Below, one piece after another: positions 10,516 to 22,139 of a stretch of 64,000 nt of DNA (within the stretch, counting starts at the first letter, position 1; each line of letters opens with the position of its first letter). The DNA comes from Henricia sp. BOLD:AAB3569 (Eukaryota > Echinodermata > Asteroidea > Spinulosida > Echinasteridae). Where the stretch lies: positions 62,001-126,000 of the forward strand of contig JBBELK010001202.1 in assembly GCA_037783545.1 (NCBI GenBank). Direction: 5' to 3'. Made by a program: the position numbers and the translations under genes. Under the pieces are notes generated by a model, which saw only the letters and a program-made list of their open reading frames with translations, had not been told where the DNA came from and searched no databases.

Positions 10516-11224
10516 ACTGCAAATCCCTTTTTGACTGTTTTCTCAAACGTTAGACGATCGTACGGAGCTGGTTTTTGCTCAGGTTGGTTTTAATCATGCA
10601 TATCTTCAATCACACAGGAGGATAAAACTATTTGTAACAGTTTACCAATCATGTATACCGGTAGTCTTCAACTGCAAATGTCACATTTCATTGCTGTGGG
10701 AATCACTTTGTTTAAACAGGTCCACTTGGACCTGGATCACTGAAATCACTGATGTGGAACAGTCTTGAAGTGATTGGTCGATCAGTGCATTTTTGTCTAT
10801 GTAGAGTGTTGATTCATGGATCAAAATTAGCATTTCCTTCCTACAATATTTTTTAGTCTTTGTGCAAAGTCACTCTAAGCACTGTTTGCCAGTGTTGTAG
10901 GACTCGAGTCCAGGACTCGGACTCGAGTCCGACTCGAGTCACAATTTTCGTGACTCGGACTCGACTCGAGTCACATTGGAAAATGACTCGGACTCGAACA
11001 TGGTGACTCATAACTCACGAATCACATATTTTAAGAAAAGAACAAGATATACATTCACACGCTTAACGCAGGATTCTTTTGGAAAAAACAGTACGACGCG
11101 TCAATATATGTACATGTACATGTACATTGCCCCACTAGGCCGGCAAGGAGCGCACAAGCATGTCGTCGTTTCACATACATGTAGGCCTATGTATTGTATG
11201 AACGAAACTGTAGCAGATTCTGTA

Positions 11225-13252
11225 ATAGTCCGGGAGCCCAGCAGGATTTCATCATAATTTTGAGTGCAAAAGGTTTGAAGTGTGGGATTGGTAGAAGTAG
11301 CTGGGACATCTCCCAAACGGGCTTTCTTAAGTGTCCCGGGTGGTGCGTTGGGAGGGGGCAGCCCCCTAAAGTCACCCAAAAATTCGGTTTCATCATAATT
11401 GAGAGTGCAAACCCAATTTTAGCACGGATCGTCAGGCCAACCTACACTGATTGAGAATTCGTTACTTAAGAAAGATAGATTTGGTGCGTTAGCCACTTAA
11501 GAAAGCGGTTAATTAGCGCTAATTAGACGTTTAATCATAATTCTGAGTGCAAAGACAAAACGTATGTCTATGTGCACCCTACACACGGCTGAACACAAAA
11601 ATGCCACTTAAGAAAATTTCTGGTGGTGCGAACCCTACTTAAGAAAGGGTCAAAGGTTAATTAGGTCAAAGGTCACCAATATTCAAAATACGAAGAGCAA
11701 GTTTCTGGCGTGTTTGGATTGAAAGTTTATGACAAATCAATCACTGATTAACCATTTAAGAACAAGATATGTGGTGCTAAGTCTAATTAAGAAGGCCTTC
11801 AATTAGCACTAATTACACCTTTAATCATAATTACGAGTGCATCAATAAAACAAGTGCCAATGTGTTCCTATAACCATACAAAGGCAAAATCACCCGCTTA
11901 AGAAAATGTTTGGTGGTGCGAACCCTGCTTAAGAACGCCTGGAAATCCTGAAGGTCAGGGTCACGTGTAACAGTAAGCCCCGCCCCCTGCGTCTTCCCAT
12001 TCCCGCCCTGCACCCCGGCGCACTGCATCCCGGGTGCCCTGCACTGCCGACCCCCACCTCCTGCACCGCATGACCCAGGCGCCATGGTCCCCGGTTCCCT
12101 CTCCCGGTCCTGATCCCCACACCAATCCCCCCCCCCCCCCCCACCCGGTCATGATACCTGCAAGTTACGGATATGTGCTGTTGTCAAACACGATTGCCTA
12201 ATACATATGCCAAATTGAAGAATAATGTCGAGGTGGTTACGATGTATAAAAGGAGGGCACCATGCGCCTCCACCCCCCTTTCCCCGCTGAGCTACATCAG
12301 ACCGATCACCCAACCCGACGATCTGAGTGGGCTTGTCAGGAGTTGAAGTTCCGCTTTCATGAAAATCCCCCCCACCCCGACCAAACCAGCCTACGCGCCA
12401 CTAACTGTTTTCGATTTGCTGATAAATAATTTGTAACCTAAGAACAGCATATCACGTGTATCAAGTGCGTAAGGACAACTTATTTAGCCAATTTATTGGT
12501 ATCAATTAGAGTAATGCGCGCCAACAAGTTCAACACTTGATTCACAAACAAGCTAATGAACCAAATTTCACAAATTAGTTAGAATTATTCCCAGTGACGG
12601 ATCTAGCTCATTAAAATACAGGAATACGATGGATTTCAGGGGGTTATTCCCGTCCATTTTGTGTTTAGGAACTGGTTAAAGATCGGTAATATTACTATTA
12701 GCCACCTTTGGTAATGGAGTGCGAATTTTTATGTTTGTGTTGGTTTTGGTTAACCTATCCGGACCGGAACTACAGGTCAGACCACATACTGCGAGCTTCC
12801 AGCCTAACCCTCCGACGACTCCAGATCTCTAGCACCCGGTCACACCGAGCTGCCCTAAAAAAAGAGAGAGAGATAGCCCATGCTCCAGGATCCAAGCCCT
12901 CACCAAGTCATTTAGTAACCACGCCTTGGACCAACCGCCGGCCGTATAAACAGATTAGGACATTTCACAAAATCACTCGTACCCACGCGCCCGAGTCCGC
13001 CCTATAAGCCGGACAATAGAACTGATCTATATCCTAACGTCCGTACAATACCAAGCCCTTCAGGTCCCAGCCAGCCTTGATTAGCCAAACAGTGGTCAAC
13101 CTCAGCCTGCAGCGACCGCTCTCACGCACAGAAACCAAAGTTCTGTCCCTCGGCATGAACTTTGCCATCCCGGTCGAGGACATCATTCAGTCAACAGAAC
13201 TGGCCTTACAACACCTCAGCAAGACGACCGTAGATGATGATGATAATGGCAT
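11225..13252 (+). repeat. Left arm of 2-kb inverted repeat
   Basis: The arm reverse-complements 14697-16675 over its full length, with small gaps. It includes CTTAAGAAA-type motifs, a GC-rich block (11970-12140) and a C tract near 12127. Frames through the GC-rich block look spurious. Confidence 0.9.
13078..13233 (+). pseudogene. Penelope-like reverse transcriptase N-terminal fossil (left arm)
   Basis: The frame reads VVNLSLQRPLSRTETKVLSL then GMNFAIPVEDIIQSTELALQ. It resembles the NLS..LT..E...L..GLNFA pattern that precedes the reverse transcriptase in Penelope-like elements, as I remember it. No RT core follows. The left arm lacks 15 bases that the right arm keeps, which are in frame. Confidence 0.45.
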
Positions 13253-14696
13253 ATTATGTGTTAGTGGCCTTGCCACAGGGTGATGTGAAGTGTCTAGTGC
13301 AGTATTGTTGTATATAGTATTGCACACCCCGCTTTCTACCATCAGCTGCTGCCGCTGGCTAGCTCACTCAGCGCGAAAAGGGAGCCGAGCGTGTAAGTCT
13401 CCCCTGCCAGTACATAGCCTCTCCACCACCAAGACTCCTGCAGTGCCTCCTCGTGGCAACACACGGTAACTGGGGACCTTGCGGCCTCAGGCTGAATCTG
13501 TAGGGGATCTCGGAGCAGCAGGTGGGCCCCAGAGACATGGTGTGCAGGCCACCGACGTGTGGATACGTCCTGGTACCATGTCAACCACCCCCCCCCCCCC
13601 CCCCCCCCCCCAGCTATGGGTCAAATAGCTCCACTGCCTTGTGGATGTCTTGGGAAAGTCATAGGCTAAGGAGTAAACCCCGACAGCAAATCGGGAGTGG
13701 AGCCCCCACGGCGGTTGTATGGCATAATTGTCACCTTCCGGCAACTCCTGCATCCCGGTCCGCCCCAGCCGTCTCGACTTTGTCTTGCCACTGGACCCGG
13801 CGTATCAGGACGAGAGAGTGAGGCCGATGCAGCGCAAGTCTCCCTCACTTTAATCCAAGTCACGCGCATGTCTTGACATCACCATCAGTCAATGTTCAAG
13901 TCCTGTGGCGATGGGGAAACGGCGAAGCAGTAGGTGTGGATACACTGGGAGCTGTAGTCGCGAACCTGCACACAGGCGGCTCAGGACATGTTGTCGTTTT
14001 TCACTGGACCGAGGCAGCAGTGGAGTCCGGCAGCCTTCTGGGTGAGCGAGCAGCCCTCTTTAGGATCGCTCTGCTCGCCTTCATAGTATGAGGACGGGGC
14101 TGCGCAGTGCTATCACAACAGGAGCCCAAAGAGCGGAGGAGCGCCGTTCCCAGCAATGCCGAGCAGAAACGCCAGATGCGCAAAGCCAGAGTCACCGGCT
14201 CCAAAAGCACAGCGCCTACCCACTTCTGCCCCACCCTGTGGGAGAGGTTTCCATGCCCGGATTGGCCTCACCAGCCATCTCCGGACTCATCGCAACAGCT
14301 CACCATCCAACTGATGCCATGGTCATCTTCGATTTCGAAGGACGGACAACAACAACAACATATAGCGCACATATCTAGTATCCTGCAAGATACTCATGGC
14401 GCTTTACACATTATGTCCGACATAACCAAGTACTCAAGCAAGCCAAACAAACCAGACCTTGTTTGGCTTGCTTGAGTACTTGGTTATGTCGGACATAACT
14501 GTCGCTCCAAGCCGCCATGACCGTCATCCTTGCAGGATACTAGATATGCTGCGCTATACTGTTGTCTGTCTGTTGTCCGTCCTTCGAAGTCAGCAGATTG
14601 CCATGGACATTCAGTTGGCTGGTGTGGGGTCCTTCCAGAGAGAGTGGTATACTAGGTGGGGGTGGACAAGATGGCAGTAATCTTAGTCTATATAAG
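13253..14696. other. Spacer between the 2-kb inverted arms
   Basis: This 1.44-kb GC-rich spacer is not itself part of the large palindrome. It contains a C tract near 13587-13611 and the 40-bp perfect hairpin at 14411-14498. Several open frames on both strands have unusual composition and match no family I recognise. It may be a fragment of a former coding element. Confidence 0.6.
14411..14498. repeat. Perfect 40-bp inverted repeat, 8-bp loop
   Basis: TTATGTCCGACATAACCAAG and the next 20 bases are exactly reverse-complemented after an 8-nt spacer. Weaker complementarity continues outward (GAAGGACGGACAAC at 14337 against GTTGTCCGTCCTTC near 14570), so the inner palindrome extends to about 14,320-14,605. 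Confidence 0.95.
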
Positions 14697-16675
14697 ATGC
14701 CATTATCATCATCATCTATATACGGTCGTCTTGCTGAAGTGTTGTAAGGCCAGTTCTGTTGACTGAATGATGTCCTCGACCAGGATTGTCTTAAGCGGGA
14801 TGGCAAAGTTCATGCCGAGGGACAGAACTTTGGTTTCTGTGCGTGAGAACTGTCGCTGCAGGCTGAGGTTGACCACGGTTTGGCTAATCAAGGCTGGCTG
14901 GGACCTAAAGGGCTTGGTATTGTACGGACGTTAGGATATAGATCAGTCCTATTGTCCGGCTCAGGGCGGAGGGCGCGCGGGTATGAGTGATTTTGTGGAA
15001 TTTTCTGATCTGTTTACGGCCGGCGGGTGGTCCTAGGCGTGGTTACTAGATGACTTGGTGAGGGCTTGGATCCTGGAAAAGTCCTTGGGCAGGACCGCAT
15101 CTCTTTTTATTAGAGCAGCTCGGTGTGACCGGGTGCTAGAGATCTGGAGTCGTCGGAGGGCTAGGCTGGAAGCTCGCAGTATGAGGTCTGACTTGGTTCC
15201 GGTCCGGATAGGTTAATCAAAATCAACACAAACATAAAAAATCGCACTCCATTACCAAAGGTGGCTATTATTACCGACAGTCCTTAAACACAAAACGGAC
15301 GGAAATAACCCCCTGAAATCCATCGTATTCCTGTATTTTAATGAGGCTGGATCTGCCACTGGGAATATTTCTTCTTAATTTGTGGAATTCTGTTCATTAG
15401 CTTGTTTGTGAATCAAGTGTTTAACTTGTGGGCATTACTCTAATTGATACTAATAAATTGGCTAAATAAGTTGTCCTTACACACTTAATACACGTGATAA
15501 GCTGTTCTTAGGTTACAAATTATTTATCAGGAAATCACGAACAGTTAGTGGCGCGTAGGCTGGTTTGGTGGTGGTGGGGGGAGGGGGGGAGGGGGGGGGG
15601 GGATTTTCATGAAAGTGGAATTTCAACTCCTGACAAGCCCAGATCGTCGGGTTGGGTGATCGGTCTGATGTAGCTCAGCGGGAAAGGGGGAGGGAGCGCA
15701 ATCGTGTTTGACAACAGCACATATCCGCAACTTGCAGGTATCATGACCGGCTGGGGGAGAAGGGGGTGGGGTGATTGGTGTGGGTATCAGGACCGGGAGA
15801 GGGAACCGGGAACCATGGCGCCTGGGTCATGCGGTCCGGGAGGTGTGGGTCGGCAGTGCAGGGCACCCGGGATGCAGTGCGCCGGGGTGCAGGGCGGGAA
15901 TGGGAAGACACAGGGAGCGGGGCTTACTGTTACACGTGACCCTGATTTTTAGGATTTCCAGGCGTTCTTAAGCAGGGTTCGCACCACCGAACACTTTCTT
16001 AAGCGGGTGATTTTGCTTTTGTATGGTTATAGGAACACATTGGCACTTGTTTTATTGATGCACTCGTAATTATGATTAAAGGTGTAATTAGTGCTAATTG
16101 AAGGCCTTCTTAATTAGACTTAGCACCACATATCTTGTTCTTAAATGGTTAATCAGTGATTGATTTGTCATAAACTTTCAATCCAAACACGCCAGAAACT
16201 TGCTCTTCGTATTTTGAATATTGGTGACCTTTGACCTAATTAACCTTTGACCCTTTCTTAAGTAGGGTTCGCACCACCAGAAATTTTCTTAAGTGGCATT
16301 TTTGTGTTCAGCCGTGTGTAGGGTGCACATAGACATACGTTTTGTCTTTGCACTAAGAATTATGATTAAACGTCTAATTAGCGCTAATTAACCGCTTTCT
16401 TAAGTGGCTAACGCACCAAATCTATCTTTCTTAAGTAACGAATTCTCAATCAGTGTAGGTTGGCCTTACGATCCGTGCTAAAATTGGGTTTGCACTCTCA
16501 ATTATGATGAAACCGAATTTTTGGGTGACTTTAGGGGGCTGCCCCCTCCCAACGCACCACCCGGGACACTTAAGAAAGCCCGTTTGGGAGATGTCCAAGT
16601 TACTTCTACCAATCCCACACTTCAAACCTTTTGCACTCAAAATTATGATGAAATCCTGCTGGGCTCCCGGACTAT
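14697..16675 (-). repeat. Right arm of 2-kb inverted repeat
   Basis: Reverse complement of 11225-13252. The G tract near 15575-15602 answers the C-rich block of the other arm. Differences between the arms are scattered substitutions plus small indels. Confidence 0.9.
14735..14890 (-). pseudogene. Penelope-like N-terminal fossil (right arm)
   Basis: The mirror copy of 13078-13233. It retains five codons missing from the left arm (reading AIPLKTILVEDII), so it is the less damaged version. No reverse transcriptase core follows. Confidence 0.42.
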
Positions 16676-16880
16676 AAGTGTTTCATTAAATTGGCGAACA
16701 TGTGACTCGTGTCTCCGACTCGAGGAAAGTGACCCGTGACTCTGACTCGGACTCAAGGCTAATGACTTGAGACTCGGACTCGATAGTAGTGACTCGACTA
16801 CAACACTGCTGTTTGCAAAACAGAACATGAGAAAATCAGGACAATGATGTAAATTTGTGAACGCATAAAAAGTTTACTAC

Positions 16881-16975
16881 ATTTTCCTATCCTCGTCCAG
16901 TCTGTGTCCACTTCCAACTTGCTTGAATTTGTGGTCCAACTTTTTCTTCTCTACAAATTGCTGTAGCCTTTTCAT
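16881..16975 (-). CDS. ubxn6: UBXN6/UBXD1-like protein, exon 1 (start codon)
   Basis: ATG at 16975-16973 opens MKRLQQFVEKKKLDHKFKQV, then GSGHRLDEDRK, ending with a phase-2 donor GTAGTA. In UBXN6 the first ~20 residues form the basic helix (VIM-like) that binds the N domain of p97/VCP, and the sequence here has that shape: K/R-rich, with FKQVGSGHRL matching the vertebrate FK..GPGQKL pattern. Without splicing the frame would stop one codon later, which favours the donor. Joining to 9884 gives ...DEDRK-I-YLPYPKRP. The family acts in p97-dependent sorting of ubiquitinated cargo in endolysosomal and mitochondrial quality control. That is family knowledge, not shown here. Confidence 0.75.
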
Positions 16976-17399
16976 GTTGAAGAAATTATCCTTTGGAACA
17001 GTACACTGTAGATGAGTCGTGGTGGTTCACTCTGGCACACTACTGTATTGGAAAAGATTTTGAAAAAGATTTTTGTCAGTGTTCCATGTATATGTATAGT
17101 TACCGTTTAAATCAGAGGCTATTTTTCAGGTACATACATCCTGTAACAGCCCTACTCAGCAATAACTATCAGTTATGTTTCATGAAACGTCTTGAGTGCT
17201 TGGGCATTACCTAGCCTTTGTTAAGGCCTCGCAGCTGGGTGAGTGTGTCGCGTGCCAGGACAAGAGCACCACCATGCAACGAGGACAGGGGGAGCAGCGT
17301 AGCTGCGACGTTTTTGGGGTAATATTGTTTTGAGGAGCTCGTCTCTGAAAAACACCTTTGGCTCCAGGGGGAGGGAGAACTGTGCCTTTAATGGCTTTT

Positions 17400-17440
17400 G
17401 AAGTTTGATTGGCTGGTGCGCTTGACGTCATTCTCTGCTG
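17400..17440 (-). promoter_or_regulatory. Candidate promoter elements upstream of UBXN6-like exon 1
   Basis: A CCAAT-box core (GATTGGCTGG on plus, near 17408) and a perfect TGACGTCA at 17423-17430 lie about 430-450 bp upstream of the start codon. The arrangement is typical of a housekeeping promoter. The transcription start is not visible. Confidence 0.4.
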
Positions 17441-17576
17441 CAAGACCGTTGCGCACTTTCTGGGGTTTAGTGCGCGCCAAAATCACTTTTCTTGCAGCGT
17501 TGCCACCGCAAGTTCGACATCACAAAAAAATTTAATTTTCTCACCCACTTTCGGTCGGGATTTGGACTGATTTTCC

Positions 17577-17768
17577 CAGGCGCGGATCCAGAGGGGGGGG
17601 TTTTGGGGGTCAAAAACCCCCCCTGCTCCGACACAAAAAAATATAATGTAATGCATTTTTTGCGTGTCCGCGCGCCTGTCCGAAACAAGCAGACATAAAA
17701 ATCTGATGGGCAAAACCCCTCCCTGGTGGCAAAACCCCCTCCTGGAAAAATTCCTGGATCCGCCCCTG
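17577..17768. mobile_element. hAT-type MITE (CAGG-CGGATCCAG ends)
   Basis: CAGGCGCGGATCCAG on the left and CTGGATCCGCCCCTG on the right are inverted. CAGGGGCGGATCC-type ends are common among animal hAT elements. No clean 8-bp duplication flanks it, so it is old or imprecisely bounded. Length 192 bp, noncoding. Confidence 0.75.
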
Positions 17769-18149
17769 TTTCCCACATGCAACACTGGAGAAAACGTAGA
17801 GCCCGTGAGGCGGCGGGGAAGGACGATGGAGCGAGAAATGATGGGTTTTTGGGTAGGAAAACACGGGCCCAAACTCGTGCTCTTGATTCCGCTTTGGAGG
17901 AATCATTACGATTTTCGTCGGAGTCAGAGCCGTATATTTAGAGAGTTGCGACATGTAGCGACTTCTTGTTTTTGGTCACGTGGTCATTTTGTTTCCTACC
18001 GTGAGGATTTTCCCCGTAGGTTTGTGCAGGAGTTCATCAAAAACAGATCGAAAAAACGTTTTTCCGTGACAGCAGACCTGCTGATTTTAACCGTGGAAGT
18101 CGGGCTGTAGGTATATCATGTGGGTACAACTATAGAATACAGGGCCACT

Positions 18150-19790
18150 GGACACTCCATCCTCGCCTCAGAGCTGTGAGGCGAGGTCATGCTCGCTGAA
18201 CCATGCTGACCGAACACACGCAAAGTCACGCGAGAATTGTCGAGGGTTTGCCTTTAAAAAAATATCCCTCTGACATTTGGTCTCGCGAGATTTTGTACCG
18301 CGGGAGTTTCCTTTACAGGTACACACGTACCTCGGTGCATGGTCTCGCGAGAAACCGCGCCCACTAGAGTTCACGCATAGTCACGCGAGAATTGCCGAGG
18401 AGAATTGCCGAGGATTCCACCGCGCCCACTAGAGTTCACGCATAGACACGCGAGAATTGCCGAGGATTCCACCGCGCCCACCAGACACTCCATCCTCGCC
18501 TCAAAGCTGTGAGGCGAGGTCATGCTCCCTGAACCATGCTCACAGCGATGAACGGGTGTGTCTGCGTGTGTGTACGTGTGCACTGAACGTGTGTGTATCT
18601 ATATATGCCACGTGTACTGTATATGTACAGTGTGAATATGTGGGTTGTGCATGCAATGGTCATACCTAGATTGGTTCCCGATCCTACCCCAATGGTCATA
18701 CCTAGATTGCAATGGTCATATATTGGTTCCCGATCCTCCGTGCCGGAGAATGTTTTTAAAAAAGGAAACTCCCGGCCGACTATCACCCGGTAGAAATTCT
18801 CGCGAGACCAAATTAATCTCGCCTTACTTTCCAACGGGACGTACGAGTAGCATGTGATGTCAGAGGAATACTTTTTCAAAGGCAAATATCTTCGACAATT
18901 CTCGCGTGACTTTGCGTTTGTGTACACGCATAAGTGACGTACACACGTTCGGTCAGCATGGTTCAGTGAACATGACCTCGCCTCACAGAGCTGAGGCGAG
19001 GATAGAGTGTCTGGTTGGCGCGGTGGAATCCTCGAGAATTCTCGCGTGACTTTGCGTGGACTAGAGACTATGCACCGAGGTGGGTACCTGTCATCTCGGA
19101 GGATGTTTTTAAAAAAGGAAACTCCCGCCCGAATATCACCCGGACTAATTTCTCGCGAGACCGAATTAATCTCGCGTTACTTTCCAACGGGACGTACGAG
19201 TAGCTGTGATGTCAGAGGGATATTTTTTCAAAGGCAAATCCTCGACAATTCCCGCGTGACTTTGCTGCGTACACGCATGCATGGTTCAGTGAACATGACC
19301 TCGTCATGACCTCGCCTCACAGATCCGAGGCGAGGATAGAGTGTCTGGTTGGCACGGTAGAATCCTCGAGAATTCTCGCATGACTTTGCGTGGACTAGAG
19401 ACTATGCACCGAGGTGGGTACCTGTCATCTCGGAGGATGTTTTAAAAAAGGAAACTCCCGCCCGAATATCACCCGGGCTAATTTCTCGCGAGGCCGAAAT
19501 AATCTCGCGTTACTTTTCAACGACACGTACGAGTAGCTGTGATGTCAGTGGAATATTTTTTCAAAGGCAAATCCTCGACAATTCTCACGTGACTTTGCGT
19601 TTGTGTACACGCATGCGTGACGTACAACTCCCGCCCGAATATCACCCGGGCTAATTTCTCGTGAGACCGAATTAAACTCGCGTTACTTTCTAACGGGAAG
19701 TACGAGTAGCTGTGATGTCGGAGGAATATTTTTCCGAGGGCAAATCCTCGACAATTCTCGCGTGACTTTGCTTGAACCGTTATGTCGTCT
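18150..19790. repeat. Cluster of ~300-bp modules carrying TCTCGCGAGA
   Basis: A module with GGAAACTCCCG, TATCACCCGG, TCTCGCGAGA, GACGTACGAGTAGC and CAATTCTCGCGTGACTTTGC occurs about five times. The first (18160-18370) is inverted and the others direct (near 18720, 19090, 19420, 19620). Modules are separated by GAGGCGAGG-type inverted pieces. Perfect TCTCGCGAGA decamers are at 18281, 18343, 18798 and 19151. No protein is evident. Confidence 0.8.
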
Positions 19791-19837
19791 CGCCTCGCCT
19801 CCGCTGCTTTCAAAAAGGTGTAGCTCACGGGAATGTC

Positions 19838-20437
19838 GGTCGTTTCGTACCCAAGTTTTTTTGTACCCAGTCGTTTCGTACCCAGGTCGTTTCGTACCCA
19901 GGTCGTTTCGCACCCAGGATTCATTGCACACGTGACAAAGGGTTCCAAATCCTTTTCTATTGAACAACAATGCTACTGTCAATCACTCTTGGTGGTTCAC
20001 GGGACGGTGTTGACGGCGCTGCGGTTTGTTTTGTCTGATTTTTTAACCTGCCACTGCATTGTTTTTTCTTCTTCTTGGAGCTTACTGTTTGGAGCTTACC
20101 CTGCGGTTTGTGGGTCTTTTGAGCTTGGGTTATGATCGACGTTGTTTGTCTTTAATATTGTAGCGTGATTTTCTTTGGTTGCTGGTTTTTTTTTAAATTG
20201 TACTTTTTATAATTATCAAGTTTTGACTTTAATTAAAAACTGTCATAAAGTGCAATTCAAGAGTTTTTAAAATGTTCAATGCCTGAATCTACCCTGGTGT
20301 TAATGTTTTCACTATTTTATAATTAAAGAGTTTGCATGACTGGCTTAATCTCCTTTGTGCATCATAATTGACTTGGGTACGAAACGACCAGGGTACGAAA
20401 CGACCTGGGTACGAAACGACCAGGGTACGAAACGACC
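19838..20437. mobile_element. Foldback element ending in inverted 16-bp arrays
   Basis: The left end has about five copies of GTCGTTTCGTACCCAG (19838-19918). The right end has four in reverse complement, CTGGGTACGAAACGAC (20372-20437). The ~450-bp interior is AT-rich and noncoding. Terminal inverted arrays of short tandem units are characteristic of foldback-type elements. Confidence 0.75.
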
Positions 20438-20458
20438 TGCTTCGGCTATAGTTACTCC

Positions 20459-20534
20459 ATAAACCTGATCGACGTTCGCCATCATGTAGGCCTAGTAATT
20501 AATGCCAATGATTGCGAACGTCGATCAGGTTTAT
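20459..20534. repeat. Hairpin with 21-bp perfect arms
   Basis: ATAAACCTGATCGACGTTCGC is exactly inverted after a ~34-nt spacer. It abuts the foldback element and may be a small MITE. Confidence 0.85.
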
Positions 20535-20634
20535 TATTTTCGCTTTAGCGTACCAAAGTATGGACACAGTAATGGCGGATAGCAACCGGTTGTCAAGAAA
20601 GTGAAACCCAAGAACTAGGGCCTACATCTTACCA

Positions 20635-20768
20635 GGGCTGCTTTCGAGCGCGGCACCAGGTGCTCCATGGTGCTCCATGGTGCTCGCCCGAAAGCGTGTG
20701 TAAGCATGTGTGTGACGTAACGTTTCCACAACCTGGGAGCACCAGGGACGAGCGCTCGAAAGCAGCCC
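20635..20768. mobile_element. Short MITE with GGGCTGCTTTCGAGCGC ends
   Basis: GGGCTGCTTTCGAGCGC and GCGCTCGAAAGCAGCCC bound a 134-bp noncoding segment, with further inverted GGTGCTCC / GGGAGCACC inside. No convincing target duplication was seen. Confidence 0.7.
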
Positions 20769-21012
20769 AGATTGTGTATTTCTCCCGTTACAATGATGTG
20801 CGATACAGTTTCTGAAACACGGACGCCGCCTTATTGTTTAATCCGTTCAACAGTAGACTGGTTCCCGAACCTCATAGACATTAAGTCTAATCTCGCGGCG
20901 AATCGGACTTCCGGGCACCAGTCAGGGAATGCCATAGGTTTTGGTTTTAACGTTGTGATGATATTTAAGGTTTAGATCAATTAGACCACGGGCACAGGTG
21001 ATTATCTTTCCG

Positions 21013-21530
21013 TTTCGTGGCGCAGTTCTCAGAACTATGTGGAAATAGCAAATTCTATTAGTCAATGTCAAGTGAATTACAAAAACCAAAATCCACAAAC
21101 CCGAAAATCACCAGAAATTTATGTTTTTACATTTAAATTTCTCTTTCAAAAATAGCGCCCTCTGTTGGCCAATTTTGGAGAACTGTGTGCATTTCCTATG
21201 GAGGTAGCCATGGTACAGTGTATATAGGCAAATCGATTACATGTAGGTTCCCCGTTTATTATCCAAATTTGACGTTGAGTAGACATGGACAGCTATGAGA
21301 TTAGTAAAATGTAATTTGAGGCACAGGTCAGTTAAATAATATTTTTGAGCTCCACAAAAATGTTCATATTGGAAATTAACTTTAATTTGTATAATGCGTT
21401 TAATAATACTGTAACAGTGAAACTTGTTAATAAGCCCACCTTGATAAACAAGCCTCCTGTTTGTAATTCACTTGACATTGACTAAAAGAATTTGCTATTT
21501 CCACATAGTTCTGAGAACTGTGCCACGAAA
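21013..21530. mobile_element. MITE-like element with ~70-bp inverted ends
   Basis: TTTCGTGGCGCAGTTCTCAG and the following ~50 bases reappear inverted at 21460-21530. The interior (~375 bp) is AT-rich with no reading frame. The target duplication was not resolved. Confidence 0.8.
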
Positions 21531-21577
21531 ATCACTTTCTGAACACATTTTGCAGCCTTGCCCCATGGTCTAAAATT

Positions 21578-21735
21578 ATATAGATGCACGTAAAACGCGA
21601 GCGCGAACGTGAAATGCTTTGAACACTTGGTCATGTGACCAATTTTCGAGCCCAGCAACTTCTAGACCTCCTCATGAGGTGACCGGTGCTGAAAGAATTT
21701 CACGTTCACGTACGTTCGCGTTTTACGTGCATATA
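21578..21735. mobile_element. Short inverted-repeat element with TATGCACGTAAAACGCG-like arms
   Basis: Arms of about 37 bp, around GATGCACGTAAAACGCGAGC on the left and CGTTTTACGTGCATATA on the right, are imperfectly inverted. Noncoding MITE-like hairpin. Confidence 0.7.
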
Positions 21736-22139
21736 TTTCCCTATTCTTTGATTTACCACTTTCGCAATGCTTTTGTAAGTTCCCAAACGCCAATGATTGA
21801 AGGGACACCTTAAATTCTGCAGATTAAATAAATAACTTAATGAAGAAATGTTGTATGAACTATAGTCACAGACAAAATCTTTGACTTTTAGCAAGTTTCG
21901 GTTTGTAATAAGTGCCCTTTACGAATTTCCGGCTCAGGCTTGGTACATCTCAGAAATATAGACACGGCTGAAAAAAAATCTGATTTGAACGTCAAGATCC
22001 GATCGTTGACGCCTGTTGATGAGCACATAGCCAACATCACAAAGACCGCCTGCGCAAAGCCGAATCAAGCTATTTTCGCGCCAAAACACTCGCGCCAAAA
22101 TATTCGCGCCACTTCCGGTTGTGTCCTACAGAGCCCGGG

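Larger units (their letters stand above)
10890..16808. mobile_element. 5.9-kb hAT-type element with giant internal inverted repeat
   Basis: The ends CAGTGTTGTAG and CTACAACACTG are inverted and flanked by a perfect 8-bp duplication, CTGTTTGC, at 10882-10889 and 16809-16816. The 8-bp duplication and CAGTG-type ends fit the hAT superfamily. Subterminal regions are full of ACTCGAGTC units. The body is a pair of ~2-kb inverted arms around a 1.44-kb spacer. No hAT transposase was recognised. The element fills most of intron 1 of the UBXN6-like gene. Confidence 0.88.

Noticed and set aside
11829-12152. Glycine-rich minus-strand frames
   Set aside because: Produced by the GC-rich block and C tract in the inverted arm. 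The mirrored arm does not conserve the frame.
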